Source: Carnegiea gigantea
Lineage: Eukaryota > Streptophyta > Magnoliopsida > Caryophyllales > Cactaceae
Reading direction: 5' to 3'
Assembly: GCA_029747015.1 (NCBI GenBank)
Contig: JAKOGI010000107.1
Coordinates: forward strand, 928,606 to 992,605
DNA length: 64,000 nt
In this document: positions 10,634-22,320 of the stretch, piece by piece
How positions within the stretch are numbered: position 1 is the first letter of the stretch
Layout of the letters: each line of letters begins with the position of its first letter
Made by a program: the position numbers and the translations under genes
Notes under the pieces: generated by a model
The model's database searches: none
What the model saw: only the letters and a program-made list of their open reading frames with translations
Told to the model about the DNA's origin: nothing

Positions 10634-11498
10634 TGTCGGAGTATGAAAGTAGGCACTGTCCCACATTAATTAAAATACAAAAAATATGAAAGTGGGTGTT
10701 GTTCCACATTGATAAAATTGAAGGGCTTGAGCATGTATACAAGCTTATGAGTTACTTCACTCATTATCAATTGGTTTTGGGTTCGAACCTCATTCGAATA
10801 TATGTACATGACTTTTTATTAATTGCCCAAATATAAAAAAATTCAATATGGTATCAGACAAAGTTATAAATATCATGCCGCCCATCGTACCATTTTTTCA
10901 CTAGAACGAGACATACCGGAATTATGTATCATTGTACCAGACTTGTACCGTTTTGAATTTCAAAAAATTTAAAACAAATTAAAGGACAAAATTTTGAAAT
11001 TTTAGTGTACTGGGTTGTATTTGATCGGAAATATTGGCACCGTTTAATATTTGATGGTACAGAGCAGTATTAATCGATATTTGATCGACACAATATCTGA
11101 TAATAACTTGTACCGTTTCTTGATCGATGCGGTAAATTTAGGTTGATACCAGGTGGTACGGTACGTTATTTATAACACTGGTATCAGAGCAAAGTTGCTC
11201 GATCTTGATTTGTCACAATCCTCATTTAATTAAAATTGTATGCACATATTCGGCCTTGTTAGTAGCTCACGCGTGAGGGGCATGTCGGAGTCTGAAAGTG
11301 GGTATTGTTCGACGCTGATAAAAATACAAAGAATATGAAAGTGGATGTTGTTCCATATTGATAAAATTGAAGGACTTGAGCATGTATATAAGCTTGTTAG
11401 TTACTTCACCTATTGCTAATTGATTTTCGGTTGACACTTCATTTGAACTTATATATATGACTCTTTATTAATTGTCCAATTAATATAAAAAAATAAAT
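10634..11498 (+). mobile_element. TRIM retrotransposon (terminal-repeat retrotransposon in miniature)
   Basis: Two direct repeats of about 212-216 bp (10634-10845 and 11283-11498) both begin TGTCGGAGT(A/C)TGAAAG and share caCATTGATAAAATTGAAGG, cttgagcatgtat and ttattaattg. The first is followed within a few bases by a primer-binding site, GGTATCAGA, and the second is preceded by a purine-rich gtgagggg. With the inserted MITE (10859-11179) removed, the internal domain is only about 107 bp with no coding capacity, which is the TRIM definition. LTR 1 ends ttca and LTR 2 lacks a clear CA end, so the outer right boundary is approximate. The word GGGTTCGAACC in LTR 1 resembles a pol III B box but is not needed to explain the element. 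Confidence 0.82.
10859..11179. mobile_element. MULE-type MITE (321 bp) inserted in the TRIM primer-binding site
   Basis: The left end, (c)aaaGTTATAAAT, and the reverse complement of the right end, AGTGTTATAAAT, form inverted repeats. The 9-bp sequence GGTATCAGA is present on both sides (10850-10858 and 11180-11188). A 9-bp duplication is typical of Mutator-like elements. GTACC words recur inside. The duplicated sequence is part of the tRNA-iMet primer-binding site of the surrounding TRIM, so the insertion split it. Confidence 0.72.
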
Positions 11499-11499
11499 T

Positions 11500-12320
11500 G
11501 TATGTCCAAGTGAAAATGGAAAAGTTCAGGCCTCCTGGCTTGATGCTGAGTTAATTATTTATGCATTGTAGTTATTTTGCTTTGATTATTAATAACTATT
11601 ACAATTATTCTTTTGCAAAGACTTCAATTCTGACAACGTTGTCAGTGATTAAAAAGAGTTTGCGTTCAAAATTAGCAGAAAATGCATGAAAATGCGTGTA
11701 TGATGAAATGTATGTAGCCATGAATCTCACCAATTGGACTGTGGCTTTCACATGCTGGTTGGTTTGTTAATATGAATCAAAATAATTATTATGAAAATTA
11801 TATTGGTAATGGTCGGTTAGTTATATTTCATCCTGTCTTGTAATGTATAGTAATGAATTAATGATAGAGAGAGTATATGTTGTAAATTGTGCTCTCCCAT
11901 CTAACCCATACTTGGAAAGGAGGAAATAGCAAGTTTTGTGTAAGATCGCTTTACATAAATCATATGATGAAATAGATGTTTTTATGGTAACTATTAATAA
12001 TTAGTTGTGGTAACTAATATTTTATTTTGAGGTGATTGTTATTATAATCACACATAAATTAACTATTAGTCACTCCTAAGTTTAAAAGTCACTCCAAAAT
12101 ATATTATTAGTTACCACAAAATCTTAAAAAAGTTACACCTGAAAGAGTTTGTCTCACAATAAACCTTACATGAGACGATCTCACTCAAAAATTTGTATTC
12201 CTTTTAAAATTGTAACTCAATCCTGATCAAGATTAAACAATTAACTCACCATTTAAATAGGGATTGTTGCAAATTGTTATCCCTATTATGATATTTCTGA
12301 TGAGTGCTATGCTAGACTTA
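11500..12320. other. No gene recognised
   Basis: AT-rich. Around 11990-12140 the words ttagt(t)acca(c) and aatattttattttgaggtga pair loosely with an inverted copy, suggesting an old MITE, but I could not fix its ends. Confidence 0.35.
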
Positions 12321-12325
12321 ATGTC

Positions 12326-12800
12326 ATGATAGAGATATTGAATGAGCAACGTATGCACTTTGTTTGTGAGATGAGGGAGTGTGGCCTATTACATGAGACC
12401 GACCCTAGTGTAGTTCTCCTTATAATTGATGTTAGTCTCTATGATGATTATGAGTCTTCTTTTCCCCTAGAGGTCGATTCTACTGTTGGTGCACCTTTGA
12501 CGGGCCTAGAGAAAGTTATTGACTCTCCCTTCATCTCTTTATCATTTGTCGCTCCTTCCTTATCTTTGCATCTTCCATCCCTTTAACTCAGTGCGCGGGG
12601 TTAGAGATGGGTGAGTCTTCTAAGGATGATGCTAGTTTTGTTAATGATAATTTGCTTAATTGGCTGGAAGAATCTACCTTGATTGAGTTATTTCTTGAGA
12701 AGGCTCCTTTGAGGAGTTGTGTAGTGATGGTGTGGTGGTTGGTGCTGCTCTTAACATTGAACATATTGACCCCACTTGCACTGAGTCGTTTGACTTAGTC
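12326..12800 (+). pseudogene. Unrecognised open frames, probably a decayed element gene
   Basis: An 86-codon frame (MIEILNEQRMHFVCEMRECG...) followed after a stop by MGESSKDDASFVNDNLLNWL shows non-random, acidic protein-like composition and in-frame continuity either side of the stop. I do not recognise the family. It could be a fragment of a transposon accessory protein. There is no obvious promoter or splice site. Confidence 0.3.
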
Positions 12801-12869
12801 CTTATTCCATCCTCCTTACTTCCCACCAACCCATCTCATTTGCATGCACATTGAACTAAAAGTAATATT

Positions 12870-13570
12870 CGATTTGAACAGTTTGGATCAAAATTTGACT
12901 ATCCGATAGGAAAGATAAAAATAAATTCAAATCTAAATTTTCAGCTTAAATTTTTTCATTTGATCCATTTATCTCCATCACGACAATGCAATCAACATTT
13001 TTTGCTTCTAAAACAATTTAGCCGACTCACCACTAAAATAATTTCAATAGTTGGATCGAAATTTGATTATCAGATAGAAAATATTAAAATAGGCTCAAAT
13101 TCAAATTTTGAGCTTGATATTCTTTCATTTGGTCAATATTTTTTTCCACAACGATAATTCAATTGATTTTTTTACCCCTTAAATGCAGTCCATATTTTTC
13201 ACCATTAGAACAATTTTAATAGTTGGGATTGAAGCTTGATAACCGGATAGGAAACATTAAAATAGGCTCAAATTCAGATTTTCAGTACAATATTTTTTCA
13301 TTTGGTCAACATTTTTCTCCGCCACGACAATTCAATCGATATTTATCGCCACTTAAATAATTCAGTTGATGTTTTTCGTTACTATAATAATTTCAACTGT
13401 TTAGATCGAAACTTGATTATCCGATAGGAAGTATTGAAAAAAAACTCAAATATGAATTTTAAGCTCAAGTTTCCTTCATTTGGTCAAATTTATCTCAACT
13501 ATGACCATTCAGTCAATATTTTTCGTCATTTAAACAATTTAGTTGACGTTTTCCACTATTTCATGAAAAA
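12870..13570. repeat. Tandem array of about four diverged 169-177 bp units
   Basis: The anchor gg(a/g)t(c)(g/a)aa(a/g)(c/t)ttgattatc(c)gatag(g)aaa recurs at about 12884, 13053, 13226 and 13403. Each copy is followed by aaaataggctcaaat, cttcatttggtcaa, a ccac(g)ac(g)a word and caat(c)gat. Spacing is 169, 173 and 177. The units are clearly diverged. The length is close to that of plant satellites, but only four units are present. Confidence 0.85.
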
Positions 13571-14458
13571 TGATTTATCTTGTACAAAATAACGGAACGA
13601 GTATATATATATACGAATTGCATTATACCTAATAAATCTTGCACATAATGCAGTGTCTGCAGACTTCTAGGAGTCACAATAAACTCAGCTAGGTATAAAT
13701 GTGCTATTGATGGAATGATTTAATTGGCCCCTTTTTTTCCATTGAAATGCATAATTAGAACCATGGTAGTTATTATTCACTGGGTGAGTGTGTTGAGCAT
13801 GACATGAGCATTTTTTTCCCATGTGAGACACTTGCGATTGATTCCCCTAGTGTACATTAATTCTCTTGTTGGTGGGAAATATTTTATGGAGAATTGAGCT
13901 CTTAATGACCTAGCCATTCGGGCTTGTCCTGTACTTTCCTCACGTCAACACACTGGGTTCCCTTGTGCAGAAATGCCCAATGATTCAGCTGAAAAAAGAA
14001 AAGGCTGCTAATTATTCATATTTCACCAGAGGAGCTTCATGAAACTTAGGGCTTTGAATTTGAATTATTCTGGTCTCAATTTAGATCAGACTAAAAATCG
14101 GACCGGCAAATTGCGTTTGCTCATCGGTCCAATATTCTGGTCTCATTCTGTCTCCAATTGGCCAACGTCATATTTGGTTGGCACTAGGACCCTTATTATG
14201 CTGGCCTTACATAGTGGGCTCATTGCTAACAGCCCAGCGCTGAATGAGTTGGACACATGGGTTGGGCCATACCAAGAGCTCCATACATGATACACCTATG
14301 CAACTACGTGTACGTAGCATCTCCGTATCTAGCCCCAGCGTGGTGCCATAGCCGGGCCTTCAATAAGAAAAATTTTTTATCTGTTATATGGCATTTGGTT
14401 GAAAGTAATATAATCAATATGCAATAGAATCAACCATGTAATGTAATTGTCAGTGTAA
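13571..14458. other. No gene recognised
   Basis: No coding motif. At 14060-14160 the words tctggtctcaatttagatcagac and tctggtctcattctgtctcc resemble the subterminal repeats of the CACTA element that follows, and may be a remnant of another copy. Confidence 0.4.
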
Positions 14459-14461
14459 TGG

Positions 14462-16519
14462 CATTACAACAAACCGGCCCATTAGAGACCGAAGAATTTG
14501 GTCTCAAAAGTATAAAACCCGGTCTCCATTTTATTTTTGAGACCGAACAGAGATTGAAATTTGCCGGTATCGAAAAGCTTGATAGCAATTCAAATTTTGA
14601 GATCGAATTGCAAACATCGGTCTCCACCTGAGACCGAATTTTGAGACTAAAAGGTGCTGGACTCCATTGGAGTCTGGGCCGTTTTGGTCTCTATTAGAGA
14701 CGAAAAATTCTAGTCTCTAATTGAGATCAGGAACTTTGGTCTCTGATTGAGACCAAAATGAGCCGGTCTCCATTTGAGACCATGGATTGCGGTCTCCAAT
14801 GGAGACCACTGTTCTCGGTCTCTATTGGAGACCGGTTTTTAATTTGGTCTCAATCAGAGACTGGGGCTCCATTTGTGCCAATTTGGAGACCGCGACTTTG
14901 TCTCGGTCTCAAACAGAGACCGTGAATTTAATTCTGGTCTCAAATTTGCCTATATTTTTTGCAACAATTTTGCTAACGTGCCCCTACTGCCTACATTTAC
15001 ACAACGTGCTATTTACATATCCGAGCCACAATTGCCATGGAATATAATAACTTGAAGTACATGCCATAACCACTTAGTTGATTATCCAACTTGTACATTC
15101 TATATCTTGCCTATCAAACCAAATTGAATGCAAACTTGTATCATAAAACTTCATCAACCAGCACTAAAATCCCATAATCCAATGTGGACACTCAGATTAC
15201 ACCTCAAAAATTTGCATTTAACGACTTGCGGAAAGAATTTAACCAAAGACGAGACTTGTATTCAAGTGAAGCAATGAGCATGAACCCTAAAACCAACCAT
15301 CATTTCAATTATAGCTCTAACGAACGTTTTACATACCTAAAGTTAGGTTAGCAACTTTCAAATACACACAGTCGGAGAGTACTCGGCGATATTGAGCCTA
15401 AGCTAGATGATCACAACGAAATAAGAGAAGGACTGGGAGTCGCGACGGTAAATCATCAATGGCGGAAAATGACAATTGAATTGAGAGTGAGAACATGAAG
15501 AAGCTACCGGTACATTGTATACCTTCCATATGTTTCCAAATTCTGACACTTTTAATATGCATCATAATATGACAACAAAAACTCACTAATTCCAAATTGG
15601 CTTCCCAACATTGACTACCGGTAACCAATACATGAATATTGGATTGATTTGCAATGTGGGAAAACAACTTCGCTAAAAGGGGACTTACAGATTTCAAGCT
15701 AGCAACCAATTAGAAATTGTCGGGAAGAACTCACCAACTCTGAGATGAAATCTAAACACAGAAACTTTAGAACCCCTCAAATTTCTCAACTGATTAAAAC
15801 AAAACCTAATTTGCGAATCTCAATAGCTTATAATCATTATGAAAATTTGAAAACCCTAACCCTAAATCCTGATTACACAATGCAAAACCCTAAGAAACGA
15901 GCACATGTACTTACCTGGGAGAAAGAAGGGATGACCGCAAAGTATAGGGGAAGTCACACTTGCATGGCTATGGCTATTGCAAATTCATACTCATTGCTGA
16001 GATTGATCAAAAATTCACATAGACAAGGTAAAATCCTCCACGTCGAGCCTTCCATGAACTAGGCATTAGGCTATGGTCGACAATGGCGACATTTTCGCTC
16101 AATCCTCTCTCTTGCTTTCTCTGTCTCTCTCTCTCTGGCTGAATTGAAGAAGAAGCAAAGTTGAACGATATTGGTCTCAATTTCTAGTTCGAGATTAATC
16201 GATGGCCTCGATGAACTGATGGAAAAAGGGGGATGTTGAGACCAAGTTCTGAGACTGAATGTTTGAGACCGAAATAATTTGGTCTCAGTTTAAAATGGGT
16301 TGTCAAATTTGGTCTTAATTACGGCTTTTGTTTGAGTCCAATATATTTGGTCTCCATATCAATCTCCCTTTGAGTCAGTAATAGGTTGCGTTCTCAAAAA
16401 ATGGTCTCTATTATATATCAACATTTACTATCTCCAACTTTGGTCTCTAACTAAATTGGAGATCGACTTGTCTTTCGGTCTTTAAATTTTAGTCTCCAAT
16501 TGACCGGATTCTTGTAGTG
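14462..16519 (-). mobile_element. Non-autonomous CACTA (En/Spm) transposon, 2058 bp
   Basis: The right end read on the minus strand is CACTACAAGAATCCGGTCAA and the left end is CATTACAACAAACCGGCCCA, matching CACTA inverted repeats. Both are flanked by the 3-bp duplication tgg (14459-14461 and 16520-16522). Dense GAGACC/GGTCTC words in both orientations fill 14480-14960 and 16170-16500; these fit subterminal transposase-binding repeats. No TNPA or TNPD transposase frame is present. Internally on the minus strand there is a GA-rich leader (about 16110-16150), an ATG followed by a short frame (about 16090), and a consensus splice donor CAG|GTAAGTA near 15912-15922. This could be the remains of the element's own first exon or a captured gene fragment. 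Confidence 0.9.
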
Positions 16520-16522
16520 TGG

Positions 16523-16810
16523 AATGAAATACTTACATTATAATATTTGGTTACAAAATTTTTGCAATTGTAATGGGATGAATTCATTTACAAAGAATTC
16601 ATTTTACATGCGGCATGAAGTATTTACAATGCAATTCGCTTTTATTTTTCCTGCTTTAATTATTTATAGCTTTGTTAATAATTATCATCCAATATCTTGT
16701 CATCATGGCTATAATGCTTCACATGAGGCTTACTTCATTCTATTTCCTCTAAATTGCAATAATGTGATATTATTCAAGTTTAGAAAGTAGAGAGAGAAGA
16801 TGATGATGAC
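16523..16810. other. No gene recognised
   Basis: AT-rich flank of the CACTA insertion. An 88-codon plus-strand frame here has no recognisable motif. Confidence 0.5.
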
Positions 16811-16814
16811 GGGA

Positions 16815-16817
16815 TGT

Positions 16818-16879
<62 letters not shown>
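16815..16879. repeat. Compound microsatellite (TG)n(AG)n
   Basis: A run of 14 TG units is followed directly by an AG run ending at about 16879. Confidence 0.98.
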
Positions 16880-16880
<1 letters not shown>

Positions 16881-18165
16881 GATGTCTAGAGCGTGGTTTA
16901 GGTTAAAATCTATCTGATATGGAGATAAAAGAGAGGGGATGAGGGGGCCTAAAACCTTTAAAAATATGATGGTACATTACTAAGAGATGGGATGCAGAAG
17001 AGAGACAATGAAGAGAAGAGATACAAAGTTCCAAATATAATAACTTATGGTTGGGTAGACTTTAATTCAAAGATGTATAATTATAATAGTTTGAAAAAGT
17101 TAAGTAATTGTATTTGCATAGACTGAGGTAGATATAATTGTAATACAATCTTTATTATATTCCTTAATGGTAATCAAATATGGTAATGGAATCAACATTA
17201 CCATTTTGATTGCATTACTACTTTAATTTGATTACAGAGAACCAAACAAGCCATTAAAGTTTGAGATATTGTCTATTACTTCCACCAATGAAAAGGCATT
17301 TTAAGGTGACACTTTATCGTGTCTATTTGCTATAAATATTATGAAAAATTTCAAGAATTTGAAATTGTTTCTATTTTATGCTATCTTGTTGCACCATTCA
17401 TGCTTCATATAATATGCTTTTCTTAGGTTGAATGGGGATAAACAATTTAGGCCATGTTCTACAAAATTAATTGTTTAAGTAGTGGATATTAGGATAGATA
17501 TTTAGGTAGCAGATAACTATTTAAGTAACAAATTGTTGTTCTAATTTAACTGTTAGCAGACAGGTGTCTAAATGAGTCATTAATTAAACAAAATATGTTC
17601 GATAAATTTAGCTATTTGCTTAGCTAACTAGTTTAAGTTGATATAAAGGAAAAGGATACGAATACTTTCCAAAGATAAAATTTTCAAAGGTATTTTTGAA
17701 CCAATAAAAAAAAAAAAATGAAACACTACTTTTAAAGCCGAAAGCTAATATTATCAGTTTTTCAAAAATGTTACTTGAAACACTAGTTGAAACATTAGAT
17801 TATGGGATTGATTGATCACTATCTTAACTTGGTCAAAATACTAAACTATAGTTTAAAAGGTATTGCCAAACACAACCTTAATGTCCCAGTTAAATTTACC
17901 TAAACAAGTTTCTACAAGGGATTTAGATTTAATTCACTAGTTCAGGTTAAACATTTTAGCTTTTGCGAGTGCTTCGGCTAACTAGAGCAGTCACAACTCT
18001 CAATCTTGTACTAACTTAGGTACTGATTGTCCCTTGGAATTAAGGTGGCGGGCATATTGGTTTGGAGCAGGCTTGTCAATTCGAGGACCAGTAATCAGCC
18101 AGCAATCCTAATGAGACTAACTTTTCCAAAGAGACTCCCCCTACCTAGAGCTAGCAAGACTAGAT
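16880..18165. other. No gene recognised
   Basis: AT-rich, with no recognisable coding motif or terminal repeat. The 3' end of a LINE follows. Confidence 0.5.
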
Positions 18166-18169
18166 TAAG

Positions 18170-18640
18170 ATAACTTAGTCATGTTAAGAGGAAAAGTGTG
18201 AATACACCAGTGAGTAGGTGCAAAACTATTAACCTTTCGCAATATCGAAGAGGTTGGGGACAGTCAAAAAAAAGTTGGAACGAGGTAATTAAGTATAATT
18301 TGAAATTAGGACACCAGAAGACATGACTAAGAATAGAAATTTGTGGAGATCTAGGATTAAGATTGGAGATCATTAGTAGCGTATTTCTAATACTGCCTTT
18401 GGCTTTTGTTTAAGTAGTGATTGTTGTTGTGCCATATTGGCTTTATCCTATCCCGCGTTTGGTACAATCCTATATATTGGTAGATTGATCTTGATATATA
18501 GAGTTATTATTATTGCACTTTTGATTGCTTAAGTAGTATCCTCGTCATATCAGTGTTATTACTCTCCTACCTATGGTTGTTTAAGTGTAGACTGCCCTTG
18601 GCTAGTTTAGTAATATATCGTCACTTGCTGCTTAAGATAT
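18170..18640 (+). mobile_element. RTE-type LINE, 3' end fragment
   Basis: The plus strand reads LSHVKRKSVNTPVSRC, then YRRGWGQSKKSWNEVI, and after a +1 shift EDMTKNRNLWRSRIKIG followed by a stop at 18374-18376. These strings match the conserved C-terminus of plant RTE-clade ORF2 (HVKRR..., RGRGRPKK.W, W(R)SRI). A 3' UTR follows. Its end (about 18583-18636, aagtgta...ctgcttaag) is also found at 61489-61542 after another RTE fragment, tying both to one family. The 5' portion is absent (truncated), as is usual for LINE copies. Confidence 0.8.
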
Positions 18641-18699
18641 GTACAAAGTGCTTAACTTTAGCAATCGAATTGGGAATAAATTTTCACGTAGTTTCCTGC

Positions 18700-19039
18700 A
18701 GCACCTTTTCAGTAGCAACTTCCTAACTAACACCCTGGCTAGTTGGATTATTTTCCTCTATGCATGGCTCTAACTATTTGACTTGAGACATATACAAAGT
18801 GCAATGGAGAGTAATTAAACCTCATCGGGCCACAGAGAGAGAGAGATGCACACAAATTTGAAAAAACAATATGGTAAATGAATAATGTTATGTGATAACA
18901 TTTTTATTGGCCTATCCCTGAAATTATTTCTCATACACATAATAGAAGCATGCAATAGCACGGCAGCAATGCCACTAATGAATCACCTACGTAGCAAATG
19001 AAGGATTAATCAATGACTTACTCAGACATGCAACGGTAA
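18700..19039 (-). other. Probable 3' flank of the small gene; AATAAA at 18903-18908
   Basis: On the minus strand the hexamer AATAAA lies about 135 bases beyond the stop codon of the 19040-19264 gene and could serve as its polyadenylation signal. Nothing else was recognised. Confidence 0.4.
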
Positions 19040-19264
19040 TTAATATACAACAGATTCACGATCGGTCCGATGACTTTCATAAAACCTAGCAATAAATGCC
19101 GAGGCACGACGATCAATGCCAGGTTCACCAACCCAGTATCCCCTGTCTTCATCACTGGCGAATATTCTTTGTTTGTATACAGGCTCATCCCAAGACTCCC
19201 CACTTCCTCCAGAGCAGCACTGCCTAAACATGTCAAAGAAGGAGGATTTCCTTTGCCTTGCCAT
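19040..19264 (-). CDS. Small conserved plant protein of unknown function, 74 aa
   Basis: The frame encodes a basic N-terminus with an amphipathic FFDMFRQCC segment (residues 9-17), a central WDEPVYKQRIF (25-35), an acidic SDEDRGYWV (37-45) and a C-terminal EPGIDRRASAFIARFYES. The last motif resembles the short C-terminal motif of plant DUF761-type proteins (IDxxAxxFIxRF); I treat that as similarity, not assignment. Length and layout fit a family of single-exon, about 75-residue plant proteins. The start chosen is the first ATG after a good TATA box (19369-19380), about 105 bases upstream, leaving a leader of about 75 bases; the alternative 87-aa overlapping frame has no such composition. There are no frameshifts or internal stops, so this looks like a live host gene. 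There is no signal peptide or membrane segment; the Cys pair at 16-17 could be a lipidation site (inference). Confidence 0.75.
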   Translation of the reverse strand: MARQRKSSFFDMFRQCCSGGSGESWDEPVYKQRIFASDEDRGYWVGEPGIDRRASAFIARFYESHRTDRESVVY

Positions 19265-19368
19265 AGTGTTTTCAGAGCCAAGAAAACAAGGGTTTAATTT
19301 TTCTTCTGTTTGAGCGTTTGTTTCTACCGTACGTTGATTTGGTTAAGTTGTGGGAAGGACTAAGGGGG

Positions 19369-19380
19369 TATTTATATATA
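19369..19380 (-). promoter_or_regulatory. TATA box of the 74-aa gene
   Basis: On the minus strand the sequence CTATATATAAATAC lies about 105 bases upstream of the ATG at 19264. A start about 30 bases downstream would give a short AC-rich leader, typical of plant genes. Confidence 0.6.
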
Positions 19381-19399
19381 GGGTGGGTATGCATTTGGG

Positions 19400-22312
19400 G
19401 AATTTAAGTACAAGTGTTTTGGTCCCTTGCTTTTTGAATATAATAAGATAATTGAGCCACCTAGGTAGCTTAAAAAAAAAAAAAAAAAGAGGAAAAGTTT
19501 GCCCTTTTTGAATGCACGAAATTTCCTAACTTCCTTCTCAAGTGAAGGTGTGCATGCTGTCCAAAATTCCCCCTTCGCTTAATTCTTTTTTCTATTTTAG
19601 TTGTCCCGGAAAGGTATATATACTTAATTACAACTTTAGATGTCTGTATAATTGATGTCCATATAATCTGTGTTATATATATGCTCTATGGCTCTAATTG
19701 TTTGGTATGTGCATGAACCTCCTCAGAGTTTTTAGCATTATTAGGTCTTTATTTTGTTCTATTTTTAAATATAGTACATGGGTTTATTTTGCATTTGGAT
19801 AGAAATGTAAAGTATTGCATTCCTGTTAAACTTAAAATTTCTAACAGATTTAGGTATAGATCTTTATATAATAAATGTAAAGATGTATAAGAGGTTGAGA
19901 ACGTTTCCCTCCAATTCTAAAATATCAAGCAATAGTATTTATAAACCGTTGATCATTCTACAATATAAATCTTAGCCATTGAGGCCTTGAATACATTAGG
20001 TCTTAGGTTTGATTCTTCCTTCTCTTACTGTATTGTACTACCTTTGTGGCTCATTTGAAACCCCCCCAAAAAAAAAACCTTATCCTTTAGATTATTTTTA
20101 GCTTTTTTGGGGCAAAAAAATATATTCTAAATGATGATTTTAATTAGTTTTAATATTTAAATATTAAGATTAATTATTTGTAATACAAGATATGACTTAC
20201 TTTTATTATTCAACTCATAATTCCTTTTTTCTTTTAACAATAACATAGGATTGTTTTCCTATTAAAAAAAGAAGAAAAGGAGATAATTAATTTTAAATAT
20301 TTTATTTCTAAAGAAGAGAAAATCATAGCTATCTATAGTACTTATTCTGTGAATTTTTATAATAAAAATAACTAAAATATATTACATGAAGATTACATAG
20401 CAATGTATACAATTGTATTATTGATCAATAGAGTTGCATTACACAGAGAGGAAAGATTCTTGAAACTTCTAACATTAGAATTGTAGAAATTCCAATGCAT
20501 AAATTTTGATCCCCAGTATTGCGGAAGATCAATAGTTCAAGCATTTATCTTATATTTCAATCCGTGTAAGTATAAAACTATATGTCAGTAGGAGCAGTTT
20601 AAAATCTCGATAAACATATGAATATTATATCAAAGAACACATTAAACCCTAAACCCAAAACAATAGTCTCAAACTTATAGGCTATAAATCTTCAAATCAA
20701 CCGTAAACCTTAAAACCTTGAGGCCCATACCCTAATCTAGCTTTGCATAGGATCACATTTAAAAAAAAAAATTATAGAATCATATTGATGATAGTTTGTT
20801 TGACTTTTCTGAGTTTTAAAAATAAGGTATAAGGAAAAAAAAAGTTTCAAATTTTAAGAAGATAAGAGTTAAATTTATAATAAAATCTTTAATGTCTTAC
20901 TCTTTTTGGGTATTAGTTACTGTGCAGTGTTTTATTTTAATTCTACTCCTTCTTAATATTTTGCTCTATGTGTATATATTAATTATCTATATCGTGTTTT
21001 TTATTGTATAATTTTATTATGTTATCATTGCTATACATTATGTATTTTTTGAAATTTGCAATAGCTCTATCCAAATTCATATCTAATATTCTCCTGATGT
21101 GCTTTTAAGGATTGAATATATTAATTTTTCTATTGAAATAGAAGATTATGATAAGAACAATTTTTTACTATTTACATTGTGAACTAAAATTAATTATTTA
21201 GATTATCAAATTGTTTCTTTTCTATTTTAGAATTAATTATACCTAAGTTATATTTTAAAATTTAAATGACCCGTGCAAGAGTACGAGTATAAATTTTGAA
21301 TCAAATAAGTTTTTGATAGGTCTACTCAACCTCTTCTGATTTTTATAGATAGCAACAGAAAACAAAACCCGAAAACAAAAAAACCAAAAACAACTTTGGT
21401 AATGTATAATTTTTTTTGGGGGGTTCGAAGTATTGATTGACCGCAGTACGGATTTACAACGGATATCAATTCTTCGAGTTTGGACTACGATAACAGTTAC
21501 ATTTTCTTAACAAGAAAGCTACACGAGTTTGACGAATCTTACTATTGAAGATTGTATTAGAAAACAACGATTAAGTGGAAGATGAATACTCAGAAGCATC
21601 AAATTGACAATTAGTTTTCTTGTGCAAATAATCTATTTTTTCTTTCTTTTTTTTTTAAATTTTACTATGGTAATATACTTGTTTGAATTTGACATCCATT
21701 GTAGGTTTCAAATAACTTTCAATTAATAAATTCATTATTCAGTACTAAAAAATGTAAACTAAAAATAGCAATATAATTATCTCAATTAGATTAACGTTGA
21801 TTACTTAATAACTAAGAGTTTTGCATGGTATACTTGCGCCAATGCAGAGTAAATTTCCAAAAGCAAACTTTCATAGTTTGCCACTTTCCCGTCTCTTTTG
21901 GTTTATTTACAAATTAATTCCTTGATTTTTTTTTATTTCTTTTTTTTTTCCTTAGAAAACCTTAAAGAGTTTTGAACATTTAAAGGAAGCCCCAAGCCCC
22001 CAACCCCTTTCTCTGTCCTCCAACAACTGTGCCTTCAAGCTGTCCACCTTTTAGGCATCTACAAATTAAAGTACAAACCAGAAAAGCTCTGTCGATCATG
22101 CCAGTTCAATTTTTCATTGACTAATGAATTAGGAATAGAAACTTAATTAGGTACATACCAAAGTTTGGCAGTATATGTTCATACTTTTGATTATTGAACT
22201 TCATAACACGGAAAGCTCTCCCTTTCTCCCCGGATCTGATCATTTGCCTGATTTGTTGGGTTTTCCATTTTATCTCACAAATTTTGCAATATTTTCGTAT
22301 GATCTCTTGTGT
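19400..22312. other. Long AT-rich gap without recognised genes
   Basis: Contains a poly-A run near 19471-19487 and a short telomere-like aaaccctaaaccc near 20644. At about 19960-20090 there is a possible SINE-like piece (a B-box-like ggtttgattcttcc and a terminal A-run). No coding motif was recognised in about 2.9 kb. Confidence 0.45.
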
Positions 22313-22320
22313 GATATTAA

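Noticed and set aside
10775..10795. GGGTTCGAACC as a pol III B box, suggesting a tRNA gene, a SINE or a Cassandra-type element
   Set aside because: No A box or 5S-like sequence; the direct repeats, PBS and purine tract define a TRIM instead.
19960..20090. Possible tRNA-derived SINE (B-box-like ggtttgattcttcc followed by an A-run)
   Set aside because: The A box is unconvincing and I see no target duplication; one box-like word is expected by chance.
20640..20660. Telomere-like aaaccctaaaccc (also aaaccctaaccctaaa near 15857)
   Set aside because: Only two to three units each; common telobox-like words, not an interstitial telomere array.
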